Positions 32,330 through 43,419 of a DNA stretch of 64,000 nucleotides are shown one piece after another. The notes beneath the pieces are model-generated. The model made no database searches. It was not told the origin of the DNA and saw only the letters and a list, made by a program, of their open reading frames with translations. Within the stretch, counting starts at the first letter, position 1. Each line of letters opens with the position of its first letter. The DNA lies in NCBI GenBank assembly GCA_037044905.1, contig JBAOKB010000185.1:124001-188000 (forward strand), written 5' to 3'. The DNA comes from Hortaea werneckii (lineage: Eukaryota; Ascomycota; Dothideomycetes; Mycosphaerellales; Teratosphaeriaceae). Position numbers and translations under genes: made by a program.

Positions 32330-34213
32330 CTAATCAAGTGCAATGACCTCGGGCTTCCAGTTCGCTACTTCCCTATCTCTCTCCCTCAAACTCTCCGTGA
32401 TCTCCTCGAACATCAATTTTGCGAAGCAGGAAGGCACGGCATTGCCGCACTGCTTTCTGATGCTCGTCATCGTTCCATAGAAGTCATGTGTTGCAGGGAA
32501 GCTCTGCAGCATTGAAAGCTCGCGCATGTTGAAACTGCGAGTGCCACTAGGGTGCACGTCGCTTTTGCCGCCATCGCAAGTGATCGCCAACTTCAGAGGT
32601 TGCCGGGGATCGTAGGGAAAGCCATGTGGCTTAGGAGTGTATACATCCATGTGAGGAGGAACGTGCCTTGGTACCTTCGCCAAAACATCTTCGACCGTGG
32701 TGAATGGCATAAGACCGGAGCCTGGCGGCCCATGCGTTGGCGATGGGAAATGTGGGAGGACTTCGCCCGGACCAGCCGCAATGATAATCAGCCGCTTTCG
32801 AGCCTGTACATTGCCATACTGGGCCATGTTCACGATCCTCCAACGCGCACTATATCCCATCGATGTAAGCTGGTGGATGAGAGCTCTGAAATGATAGCCC
32901 CCTCTGTGCGTGACAATTCCGCTCGTCTGTTCGAACGTGACGATCCGTGGCTTGCATTTCTGTAGGATGGGGATGACAGAGTAACCCGCAGCGATGTTTG
33001 CGTCGTCGTCCTTTCCCTCAATTGTGTGCACAGCGCTGTGCGGCTGGCATGGGAAGGAGATGTGTAGAATATCCACTTGAAAGAGTCGGTGAGCCAGTCG
33101 GCGAGCTATTTGACCGGTGCAGAACTCGTGGATACTCGCATGTAAAATCTGATGATGGCGACAATGACCAGTCCTGACAAAGCTGAGTCTCAAGGTTTCG
33201 CATGCATCGTGCCAGTGGTCCAGGAGAAAGTTCAACTTGAGACCAGCTTGTACCGCGCCAGTTGACACACCTCCTGCACCGGCGCATATGTCGCCATATG
33301 TGTAGACATTCTGCCGGACGTGACGCACCTCGATCACGTCTTGATCTTCGTCGTCGGAGACAAGATCGATTGTGTCTGCGTCTGGCTTGCTCTTCTTCCA
33401 GTTCTTCTTTGCCCCATCCTTCGGCTCTTCCTTTCGCCACACCCTGCTAAGCATGACGTCCGCTACAACCTTTGAGCGGTCGCACTCGGCTTCTTTCAGG
33501 CGGCAGAGCATCTGCTCTTTGACTTTGTTCTCTTTCGCATCGTAGAACTCGACATGTTTCCAGCGGCAGACGAGAACGCCAAGCTCTGCAGCAGTCTCGA
33601 GATTGGGGTAAGACTCAACACCACGGAAACTGTGGTCCGGAAAAGGGCGGTTCGTGCAAATGAGCACGCGCTTGGTCAAGACAGCGGTAAGTGGCCGTGA
33701 CACAAGACAGTCTTCGGTCGATAGCTGGCTCTTCGTGTTGAGTTCTGCCTTCATAATCATGCAAAGTTCATTCGCTTTCTTCGGCAACATGTCGTTAACA
33801 CGACGGCTACGACGCAGAAGTATACCCCTCAATGACGTTTGGCGTTTAGTGGGACGCTCAACGATCTGCTTCACTAAGAGGAAGTCGCCATCGGTCAGTT
33901 CGTAGCACTCTCCAGTTTTGAGTGTCCCAGCAAAGGACTGAACGCTGTTGATTTGTCGGTAGCCGTAAGGTACGTTCGGGCTGCTGTCGTGAAGAAAGTG
34001 CGGTGTAGCCTCGCGGATATAATCCGGGCCATCAAGACCATCGTCGTCTGTGAGGTCGATCAAATTGAATGCCCTCACAAAGTCGTCTTCCTCTTCGAGC
34101 TCAATAGTCTCTCTTGCGCGCGCTCCAGTATCTGTGTCGCTCAAAGACAGGTCCTGGTCATCGTCAAGGTCTATGACCTCCGAAAACGTTGGAGCAGCTC
34201 TGCGAAGAACCAT
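32330..34213 (-). CDS. rid: C5 cytosine DNA methyltransferase, RID/Masc1 type
   Basis: Intronless, 627 residues from the ATG at 34213 (the longer frame begins with a non-ATG codon). The N-terminal 310 residues are acidic (EVIDLDDDQDLSLSD) and include a BAH-like region around YELTDGDFLLVKQIVE. The catalytic domain begins with motif I (YTYGDICAGAGGVSTGA), then motif IV with the catalytic cysteine (DILHISFPCQPHS, about residue 387). Motif VI reads EQT where most C5 methyltransferases have ENV, a substitution reported for the fungal RID/Masc1 group. Next are motif VIII (NMAQYGNVQARKRLIIIA) and motifs IX-X (MRELSMLQSFP and RKQCGNAVPSCFAKLM). RID is required for repeat-induced point mutation during the sexual cycle of Neurospora, and Masc1 for premeiotic methylation in Ascobolus. 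All catalytic motifs look intact, which suggests RIP capacity, though activity cannot be shown from sequence. Confidence 0.88.
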   Translation of the reverse strand: MVLRRAAPTFSEVIDLDDDQDLSLSDTDTGARARETIELEEEDDFVRAFNLIDLTDDDGLDGPDYIREATPHFLHDSSPNVPYGYRQINSVQSFAGTLKTGECYELTDGDFLLVKQIVERPTKRQTSLRGILLRRSRRVNDMLPKKANELCMIMKAELNTKSQLSTEDCLVSRPLTAVLTKRVLICTNRPFPDHSFRGVESYPNLETAAELGVLVCRWKHVEFYDAKENKVKEQMLCRLKEAECDRSKVVADVMLSRVWRKEEPKDGAKKNWKKSKPDADTIDLVSDDEDQDVIEVRHVRQNVYTYGDICAGAGGVSTGAVQAGLKLNFLLDHWHDACETLRLSFVRTGHCRHHQILHASIHEFCTGQIARRLAHRLFQVDILHISFPCQPHSAVHTIEGKDDDANIAAGYSVIPILQKCKPRIVTFEQTSGIVTHRGGYHFRALIHQLTSMGYSARWRIVNMAQYGNVQARKRLIIIAAGPGEVLPHFPSPTHGPPGSGLMPFTTVEDVLAKVPRHVPPHMDVYTPKPHGFPYDPRQPLKLAITCDGGKSDVHPSGTRSFNMRELSMLQSFPATHDFYGTMTSIRKQCGNAVPSCFAKLMFEEITESLRERDREVANWKPEVIALD

Positions 34214-35641
34214 GGTGCCGGGAGTGAATGGTCTGTAGTCAAGTCGACTAAGTGAAAGAGTGCAAAGGCCGTTGTTGCAGCGTCGAGAAATCGTGCACCG
34301 CGAGCGACAACAGTAAGAACGCACAATTGAAAAGTGAACGCGGAGATTGTTTTTAGGCAGCAACAAGCCTTTCAAACAGAAGGTAGCACGGACTGTGGCG
34401 AGTGGAGGACCGGACCACGTCTTTTAGCATGTGAAAGAGTGGCATCAAAGGCGCACGGTCCATCTCCAAAAGGCGCAGTATCAGTTCATTATCCCAGTCT
34501 CAGACACAGGCAGAAATGCAAGGCGGGCTTGCAGGAAGCAAGAAGTCACACACTGTTCCGTCGTGTCGGAAATGAAAGTACGTCGTCTGCAGGTAGCCGT
34601 GTGATGCATCGCATGAATGCTTCAAATGACTTTGATACGAAAGCCGCATGGACCGTCATGGTACTAATTGATTTTCTTCAGAGAGCCAGAAAACGGGACA
34701 TTTGAGTCCTGAAGGCTGAACGGCCACATCACGCGGAAGCTTTTACTCTTACATGTCGCAGCTGATGCCTCTGGAAACTGCCTTTGGGAGGGCAATGGCA
34801 ACTCGCTCCCTAGAGCCTTGTTGGAACTCCATAGGTCGTTGGAGGTCTCAAGCCACACGGAGGACATGACACTAGCATGGTCCGCAGACAAATGTAGCGA
34901 GGTCGATAGACTGTTCAAAGCGAAAGGCCGCGCCAGATTCCATTGACGGATTTTAGCCGCAGGAATTTGGGACTGTCTGCATCTGCGTCTCAATACACGG
35001 AGCGAACCAGGCTCCAAAGCGGGTGAAGTGAGGTCAACCAGCGTGAGCACTGTAGTCTTTGGAAGAAGTGAAGTTCGCGTCGTTGCCCGCGTTCGGCGCT
35101 CCGCGTTTGCAAGCGGGTGCAGGGACCAACGCCGGCTTTTGCCCGCAGGCCGAAAACTTCCGTCTTTCTCTGTCTTCCACAAATTTTCGAGCCACGAAAT
35201 GTATACCCAGATTAGTATCACCTCCGTACAGATACAGGAGTCCCTCGACTCGCTATGCTGCTATTGTGTTCCGCCTTCCAATCCTGTTGATTGTCAGAAA
35301 GGCGCTACCAGACGCTCAGCGCGATCTCGGATCCTGGACACACTGCAGCCACCCTAGTAGCCTTTGTGAGTACCACCCTGTGCAGGATTTCTACCGTCAA
35401 CTACATGATGAGATTGAGTTACAAAAAAATAGATGTTAGGTATGTATTCCTTGTCTACTCTTAACAAAGCGATGTTCTTTGCTAACGGGAAAACAGACTT
35501 TGCCACCCATGGCATCAACTTCACTCCCTGATTGACGTTCTCCCTCTGCATATCGATTCGCAACAGAGACGCTCGCATCAGAGTCGCTGACGATACAACT
35601 GCGCAGGTGTTTACTGCCTCGAGCAGTGATCGTATCTTATC
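34214..35641. other. Divergent intergenic region between the methyltransferase gene and ADE4
   Basis: 1.4 kb with the two promoters. A 185-codon minus-strand frame (34664-35221) starts with GTG and has no recognisable content, so I do not call it a gene. Confidence 0.5.
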
Positions 35642-37415
35642 ATGTGTGGAATTATTGCTTCGATCCTTGCCAACCCGCAGGAAGAGGCGGCGCCTGAACT
35701 GCATCAGGCCTTGTACTACCTGCAACACCGTGGCCAAGATGCTTGCGGTATCACGACTTGCAGCCGTGGCGGTAGGATCTTCCAATGTAAAGGTAATGGG
35801 TTAGCCTCCAAGGTTTTCCACGATGGCCAGCGCGTAGCGGACCTTCCTGGACACATGGGACTGGGCCACTTGAGATACCCGACTGCCGGCTCTTCGGCGA
35901 ACGCTGAGGCTCAGCCATTCTATGTCAACTCGCCGTACGGCATCTGCTTCACACACAACGGTAACTTGATCAACGCGCCGGAGCTCAGGTCTTACCTGGA
36001 CAAGGAGGCTCATCGCCACATCAACACTGAATCTGACAGCGAGCTGATGCTTAACGTGTTCGCTGATCAATTGAATGAGACCGGCAAGGCCAGAGTAAAC
36101 GCTTCCGACCTCTTCTCCGCCCTGGAGCGTATGTATGAGAAGTGCCAGGGAGGTTGGGCTTGCACAGCCATGCTTGCTGGCTTTGGCTTGATCGGGTTCA
36201 GAGACAGCTATGGCATCCGTCCAATGGTCATTGGTGAGCGCACCTCATCGGATGGCAAAGGCCGGGACTACATGATGGCATCAGAGTCAGTTGCGCCTTG
36301 AGCCAATGCGGGTACAGCAACATCAAGGATATCCTCCCAGGCCAGGCTGTCATCATTGAGAAGGTAAGCCTCCGGTATTCCAGCAAGTTGCTCCCCAGAG
36401 GGCCTACGCTCCCGACATCTTCGAGTACGTGTACTTTGCACGTCCCGAGAGTATCATCGACGGCATTTCTGTCTACAGGACGCGCCAGTTGATGGGTTAC
36501 CGACTCGCCGAGACAATCAAGAAGCAACTTGGCCCGGAGGAGCTGAAGCAGATCGATGCTGTCATTCCTATTCCCGAGACATCTTTGGTGTCCGCATACG
36601 CCGTTAGCAAGCACCTCAAGAAGCCTTACTGCCAAGGCTTCGTCAAGAACAGGTACATTTTCCGGACATTCATTATGCCAAACCAGAGTGCCCGCCAGCG
36701 GGGTGTGCGCGCCAAGTTGAACGCCATTCCGGTCGAGTTCAAGGACAAGAACGTTTTGCTCGTAGACGACAGCATTGTACGCGGTACGACGTCCCGCGAA
36801 ATTGTTATGATGGCCAAGGAGGCAGGCGCGAAGAACGTCTACTTCAGCAGCTGCGCACCACCCATTACGAACGCTCACATCTACGGCATTGACCTTGCCT
36901 CGCCATCAGAACTCATCGCACACCACCGGAACCAGGAGGAAATTGCGAAGCACATCGGTGCAGACGGCGTGATCTACCAAAGCCTACCAGACCTCACTTC
37001 GGCATGTGCACAGGACAGCCCGCGCGACCCAGCATCGCAGAAGTTCGAAGTCGGTGTCTTCTGCGGGAAGTACATCACGCCTGTCTCCAACGAATACTTT
37101 GAGCACCTTGAGCGTGCGCGCGGCCAAGCGCGGAAGATGAAGGTGATGGAGAAGGCGCGAGAGGCAGTCATGCAGGGCGTGGCGAACGAGAATCAGGTCA
37201 AGATGGCCGCGAACGGTGTGGCTGTTGATGTGCACGGCGAAGTCGTCGCGAAAGACAACGATGTGGAGGGTGAAGTGCGCATGCCCAAGAGACAAAAGGT
37301 CGACAACTCAGGAAACTTGACGAATGGAGACCAATCCCAACATGCAGACAGCGAGGGCGACGCGCGCGCGGAAAGGAGTCAGGATATCGCGCTGCACAAT
37401 CTGAATGATGAGTAA
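35642..37415 (+). CDS. ADE4: Amidophosphoribosyltransferase, two frameshifts in this sequence
   Basis: First enzyme of de novo purine synthesis: glutamine plus PRPP gives phosphoribosylamine. About 591 residues when two small indels are allowed for. The start MCGIIASIL supplies Cys2, the N-terminal nucleophile of the glutaminase domain, followed by LQHRGQDACGI and GLGHLRYPTAG. The frame breaks at 36294-36300 after YMMASESVA and resumes with GYSNIKDILPGQAVIIEK. It breaks again at 36363 (AAGGTAAG, where the family needs AAG GGT AAG) and continues through VYFARPESIIDGISVYR. The PRPP-binding signature NVLLVDDSIVRGTTSREIV is intact at about residue 375. The C-terminal 80 residues are a charged fungal extension. 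Because this is a housekeeping enzyme with perfect flanks, I interpret the breaks as consensus errors. One could also be a two-base insertion. Confidence 0.9.
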
Positions 37416-39353
37416 CGAATGGGATGGGCGGATACCTACGGAAGGGGATGGGAAACGTTCTCAGAGGCGTTTGGAGCGTTTTCGGCGCTGGGAGAGGGCT
37501 GGCCTCATGGCTACATATAAAGAATTAGATGGGGCCGGATGTGCGAAGAAGGGATATGTATGAAACACGATATTCCGGTTACTCCTGTGCTTGCAGTTTG
37601 CAGCTGTCTGTCGTCTCTACGTTCTAGAAGCATACCTGATCCGATCGCTGCGATGTAATGACGTACAGTGGAGCGCGTGGGAAATTTCGTGGCGCTATAC
37701 CAATGGTCAGCCCTAAGCTAGATCCGCTCTAGGAGGTACGGTATGTCCAAAGCGTGTTCAGCAGTCCCGCCGATGCATGATCGCGTGGTCATCAGCGTCC
37801 CATCAGCGACGGCAGCAGTACTTGTACAGTTTATGAATCTAAATGCAAAATACGAAGAAGAATGTCGTAGCGAGTGCATCCGCGGAGAGCCAAGCCAGGT
37901 GCCAAACGTCCCAAGTGCGGAGTAAGGTGTACTGTTAATACGGTGGGGTCTGGGGGGTGGCAGGGTGGGCGAAATAATAATACGGTACTGTACCGAGTGT
38001 ACCTCGCACTCCCAGATGCAGGAACACCCAAAGGCTTCTTCCCGCGGAGGGATGCCTGCATAGCCTCGTAGGAGGCGTCAGCAGGAGAAGGCGTTGCACA
38101 GCATCCGCTTTGCTTGCTTTTATGCACACGCTTTGTGCAGTGAACCGGTTGGCGGCACGAACGCTGGACTGTGATGATGGCTCATTCGGTGGTCTACGCT
38201 CACATGAAGGCGATGCGAATGTGGGTCTCAATATTAACATTGGCTCAGGAGGAAGGCGGAGAGGCGCTTCGAGCGTACTCCGTGCTATCCGCTGCGCATG
38301 TTTGGGGCAGCGCACTTACAGAGTAGGCAAGGTGTAAATAATCACTCACCTACTACTGTGTGTCGGCCTCGTGTCAAACGGTCGTCAAGAAATCACGCCC
38401 GTTCGTCATACTACGACATTGCGCATCAGCGCTTGGCGCAGAGGCTGTCCGTCGGTGGATGTTGACCGATGTCATCAGAGATCCGTGAAAGTGTCCGCGC
38501 GCGCACGCGCAAGAGTTTGGGTTCGTAATAATCCCAAGATCGAAGTCAGCGAGCGATCTCTTGAAGGACTTGGCGCCCTGGTTCTGGTGACCGAGCGGCT
38601 ATTTTGGTATGTGGAGAGACAGGTCAAACAGCGCAAAGGGACAGTGAATGATAGGCGCTGTCGGACCTTCGGGCAGCAGAGACACAGCGCGGCGGTGGCA
38701 AGACTCGCAAGACTGCAGCATGTAGGTACATAGGATTGTCTCGCTTGGTATTCTTTCGTTCTTCGTCGTTTCAGGATCAGCAGCGAAGACATCATTGCTG
38801 CCAACCGCTGCGCGGAGCGAGGGTTTAGCGCTAGGCCCCATTGGTCCGCTGGGTTCCCTGCGTCCATCGCATCCTTGCTTTCCATCCGGCTTAGGCGGAA
38901 ACCTTCTATCGAAAGCATCATTGCTACTTACCGCTTGCTGGCTGCCACGCTGACTCTATACATTCGCTGTGCCCGGACTGTGCCGGCAGTTGTCTTCCTT
39001 ACGTCGACACTGGACTTTTCCTCATTAGAGCCTGGAAGGATGAAGGGTGTTTCATGAGGTGTTGATTGTGGCTGCGATAGCGAGTAGTGACGGCAAAGGC
39101 GACCTTTAGGCTAGCCACTCGTTCCCGATACGGATCAATACGGATATTGGAGGAAAGGTTGCCACGGGCACAAATAGTTCCTCATTCAAACCCTTCGACG
39201 GACGACGACGACAGATACCAGAACAGGCGGAGCTACCGCTTTCATTAGTGAAGGCTGGACTGCATTCCAGAGCACCACACGCTCGCCAGGCGGGCCTCTC
39301 GAGCGAACACACCTCTCAACACTGCGACTTGATACCCTGACGACACACCCACC
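37416..39353. other. Intergenic region
   Basis: 1.9 kb between ADE4 and the FLC/TRP gene. It contains a GC-alternating stretch near 38495-38515 (CGCGCGCACGCGC type) but no gene, RNA or clear repeat that I can support. The last 250 bases are C/A-rich, as expected for a promoter and leader. Confidence 0.5.
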
Positions 39354-42300
39354 ATGATTCCTCGAATTTGGACGGCCATCCTGGCCACAATTGCCTTCTT
39401 TTGCTGTCTCCAGCCGGCAATCGCGGCCGATGACGATACCCGATGGGTGACCTACCAAACGAACACCGAGACCATCTACCTCCGGGATGACCGCCGGCCA
39501 GCGCTGTACACCGGCAACTTCGGTGACTGTCTGGGCGGCAGCTCCATCAACGTGACTCGGTTCGATGCCGCCTACTACAAGGACAACATGACGGTGCTGT
39601 TTCACTTGGCAGGAAACAGCGGCCTCATGAACCAAAGTCTAATGATGTACATCGGCGTATATGCATATGGAGAAAGCCGTTTCGACCTTACATTCAACCC
39701 TTGCGCGGCCAATATTGATAGGTGAGTCGGAGGCATACAACGGTGAGAATACGGATCTGCTAACGCAAAGTAGTCTGTGTCCCATCAACAGCAGCGTACC
39801 GATCGAAGCCAGCGGCATTATCCCCGTAAACCAAGAAGATGTTGCTGGCGTCCCTCCCATCGCACTGACAATCCCCGATTTCGAAGGCGAGGCCATTCTA
39901 CGCATCTTCGCCAACGAGACCGAAAGCGAAATAGGTTGTTATTCAGCCGTCATCACGAATGGTGCCACGTTTAGTCACCCAGAAGCTGTTGGCTCAATAT
40001 TAGGCATATTCGCGTTTATCGCCATGGTCGCATCTTTTGTGACAGCTGCATATGGAGAGGCCGTGCCAACCATGCGGCTGCACTATGCGCACTCACTTTC
40101 AGTCGGCGTGGTCTTTGCAGTCTTCCAGCATATCTTCTACACAGGCGCCCTTTCGATGAATTGGCCGTCGGTGCTGGTGGCATGGTGGAGCAACTTTGCC
40201 TGGGCTGGTGGTATGATATACAGCTCCAGTATGCAGAACAGCATCTACAACCTCATCGGCACGAACGTCGGCAACACCTCGCAAGTCGGAGCTGCCCAAG
40301 CTGGCTCTACGCAGGAGTCGCTCGGTGGCGGTTACGACATCAGCCAAATCTACAAGCGGGCTTTCTCTTCGGGCACACAATACCTAGGAAACCACCCTCT
40401 GGTCCGCGACATCGCTGGAGAGATCTACCGCAGGTCCGAGGGTCACGTTATGAAGCGTGATTTCGTACAGCGTAGCCTGGAGCACTCCCTGGCAAAACGT
40501 GAGCTCGCCAACGCATCCTCGGGCTTTGAATGGTATGGTAACCCAGTCGCCCCTGGGTTACCGCTGCCAGGAAACTATTCCGGCTTTGCTGGGACTCTGG
40601 CTGTAGAGCAGATTCCCGCCAGCAATGCTTTTATGACCGGTTTCCTGTGGTTCCTCATCTGCCTCGTCCTCCTCGTTGCCGCTCTAATGGCGCTCAAATG
40701 GACTTTAGAAGCCACGGTGAAGCTGAAACTGGTCAAGCAGGATCGCTTCGCGTACTTCCGGCAACATTGGCTTGGCTATAGTGGTTCTGCTTGCGCTCCG
40801 CATCTGCTATATTGGCTGGTTCATGATGATGTTCCTGACATGTTCCAATTCACTTATGACTCTTCAGGAGGCGTCAAGGCAGTTGCGGCAATTGTCTTCG
40901 TCATCTTCCTTATCGGCATACCTGGTGCAGCAGCGTACGCCATCTGGTACAAGAAGGCCAGTGACAGAGGCCAGGTCAAGGGATCAGGGATGCAAGTGGA
41001 GCGTAAAATGCTTCTTGGAAAGATTCCTTGGTTCGCTCTGAAGAAGACTGAGCCGGCAGCTCCAGCAGAACAAACCGCCAATACCAATGATCAACAGGAG
41101 AAGTTGCGGCGGACATCGAAGCGACTGACACCAAAAAGAACAGCGCACCATTCTGGAAACGCACAACGTCCGACGGCAGCATTGAGAACGAGATGTCGCG
41201 CGATAACGTTCATGACAATGAAGATTACACCACCAAATTTGGCTGGCTTGCTTCTCGCTTCAGGCGAACGCGCTGGTGGTTCTTTGCCGCTTGGATCTTC
41301 TACGAGTTCTTGCGAGCCATCTTTTTCGGTGGAGCTTCTGGCAATCCGTACGCCCAGGTCTTTGGCCTTGTGGTCATTGAAGTCCTGGCTTTCGCATTCA
41401 TCACCTGGGCGCGACCGTTCGAAGGGCGTCGGCTGAACCTGCTCGTCGTCTATTGCTTGGGGTTCAGCAAAGTTGCTACAGTTGCGCTTTCGGCCGCTTT
41501 CATCACGCAGTACAACCTCGAGCGGATTACCACGACTGTCATTGGTATCGTTATTATTGTCATCCAAGGCATCCTGACCATTCTGACGATGATCGCCATC
41601 GTTGTCGGTGCTATCAGCAGCTGGATGTCGGTTTCACGCAACAGGGAGGACTTTAGGCCCAGGAAATGGGCTGGCCTGAGGGAGAAGTACTTCAATCATC
41701 TCGACCGGGTGGTCAACGACGTGCCAAGGGAGCCGAAGCCCAAGCCTGAGCCCGTGGAGCCTGAAGAGCCTAAGTATGGGTTTGAGTTCAAGGGTGCCCG
41801 ACGGATGGCGAAGATCGAAGATGAGGATCCTGCTTTTGCCTCTGAGATGCAGCAACACCCTGGCGCATCAAGACTGAGCTTCGATCAGACAGACAGATGC
41901 GCTTGACCGGAGCGAGACTGTCACTCCAGCCAGGAGAAGCCGAGCAGCTAGCGTTCAGAGCGTGAGCCAAACCAACTTGCCTTTCGGCGCAAGGTCCCAT
42001 CGACCTAGCTGGAGCACTCGAGACCTGACCGAGACAAATGATCAAGACTTCACACCCATCGATATGTCAAGACATGTGCCAGAAGACGAGCCAGTCGAGG
42101 CGCCGTCAGCACCAGCGAACAAGAAGGGTATTTTCAGGGCGCCTTCTCGAGGCAAGACTGCGCCTGAAGAACAGGCCAGACCAAGAACTAGCACGGACTC
42201 CCTCAGCGTCGGAGGTGATGTTAGCACGCGCGATACCATCGGCAAAGTCCCGGCCCCTTCCATGCGCCCTCGCGCCGGCAGTCTGAAGTCAAACCGTCCA

Positions 42301-42464
42301 CGAAGCAACACACCCACCTACAGCTCCGCGGACGGCGCTGACTCCCTGAGCAACCTCCCATTACCGCCAAGCGTGCTCGGACAGCATAAGCCTCCGTTAC
42401 ACCGGCCCAGGAACAGGAGGAGTTCGCTCTGGGTCTCACGCCTAAGCACTCTGCGAACCAGTAG
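39354..42464 (+). CDS. FLC/TRP-like membrane channel protein, five indels in this sequence
   Basis: Exon 1 is 39354-39721. A 52-base intron (39722-39773) follows, and the rest is one exon to the TAG at 42462-42464. A signal peptide (residues 1-23) leads into the ML-like TRP_N domain (YTGNFGDCLGGSSINVTRFD). A multi-span TRP domain follows (for example GSILGIFAFIAMVASFVTAAY, FMTGFLWFLICLVLLVAALM, KFGWLASRFRRTRWWFFAAW), then a long charged tail. The family comprises yeast Flc1-3 and fission yeast Pkd2, implicated in FAD or heme transport, calcium handling and wall maintenance. Five breaks must be bridged: about 40773-40781, 40838-40842, 41101-41104, 41884-41898 and 42396-42400. The first two compensate each other, and the family sequence LRICYIGWFMMMFLT lies between them in another frame. 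The tail ends with EQEEFALGLTPKHSANQ. Confidence 0.85.
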
Positions 42465-42480
42465 ACCACAGCACTGGTTG

Positions 42481-42484
<4 letters not shown>

Positions 42485-42547
<63 letters not shown>
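42485..42547. repeat. (CA)31 microsatellite in the 3' region of the FLC/TRP gene
   Basis: 63 uninterrupted bases of alternating C and A, starting 21 bases after the inferred stop. A T11 run follows at about 42589. Such tracts are hypervariable in length. Confidence 0.95.
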
Positions 42548-42550
<3 letters not shown>

Positions 42551-43419
42551 TCACGCCCCGCATAATTGGCGCTGGTGACCTTATGAATTTTTTTTTTTTA
42601 TGATGATTTTTTATCAAGATATCCTTATCCTTGCACTAGCGTTTACAGCGGCGTTCTTTTGGTGGAGTACAAGGGCTCGTTTTCCCCCCTCCCGTCTCTC
42701 TCTCTCTCTTTTGATTTGGAACTTTGCAACGGCCTTTTCTTTGGGGGGGAGACATCTCACAAATGATACCAACGCGCATCACGGCTGCGCAACTTTTCTT
42801 CATGGCGGTATTAACTCAGGGATGTTTTTATGCAATGAGGCGGGGAAAGGAAGATTTGATAGATGAAGTGGGGCATGGCCTTTGCCATCCCTCTCACGGA
42901 ACGGATAGTGAAATGAATGAGGTGGGCCATGGGGCGTTTTGGAAGGATTGCGCTCTCCCTGCGCCTTCCGCGAGGCTTGGGAGTCGCGGATCTGATATAC
43001 TTTTTTATGCATTTGAGCAATCCATTCCTTCCTTATGGTTTGAATATTGGTCAACTTGTGTTTGACTCCCTATCTTTTTCGGTTTCTCCAACGTTCATGG
43101 TCCAGCCAGGTTCTTGCAGATCTGGGAGTTTGGAAATTCGTCGAGCCGCCTCTTCTGTCTCGTCTACACCGTGCAGGGTCGCCATCTGGAGACGATACAT
43201 CTATGTATATATAGCAAGCAGGGTTGTCGAAAGCTTGTAGCTGTATTGAACATCTTAAGCAATACCGAACGTATCATCCTTTGAGAACTTTCCGGCCTCG
43301 ATTTTCTTGCGCGACAGTTTTCTAGCACTACCGTCCGGCATCCGGCTGTCGCTATCTCGCTTGCTTCATTCCAGCTTCCATTCTCCTTTTGTACCTCTTG
43401 CATAACTTCGAGAAAGAGT
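42548..43419. other. Convergent intergenic region
   Basis: T- and TC-rich sequence after the microsatellite, between the 3' ends of the FLC/TRP gene and the small F-box-like gene. No coding sequence is supported. Confidence 0.5.

Noticed and set aside
34664..35221. 185-codon minus-strand frame between the methyltransferase gene and ADE4
   Set aside because: Starts with GTG, has no internal early ATG or recognisable content.
36363..36384. A 22-base intron in ADE4 (GTAAGC to CCAG)
   Set aside because: Too short for a spliceosomal intron; the family sequence continues through it one frame over, so a lost G is the better explanation.
38495..38515. Alternating CG/CA stretch as a functional Z-DNA element
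   Set aside because: Short and isolated; nothing in the context supports a role.
42487..42603. His-Thr repeat tail as the end of a plus-strand protein
   Set aside because: It is a translation of the (CA)n tract; correcting one lost base at about 42398 gives a natural stop at 42462-42464 before it.
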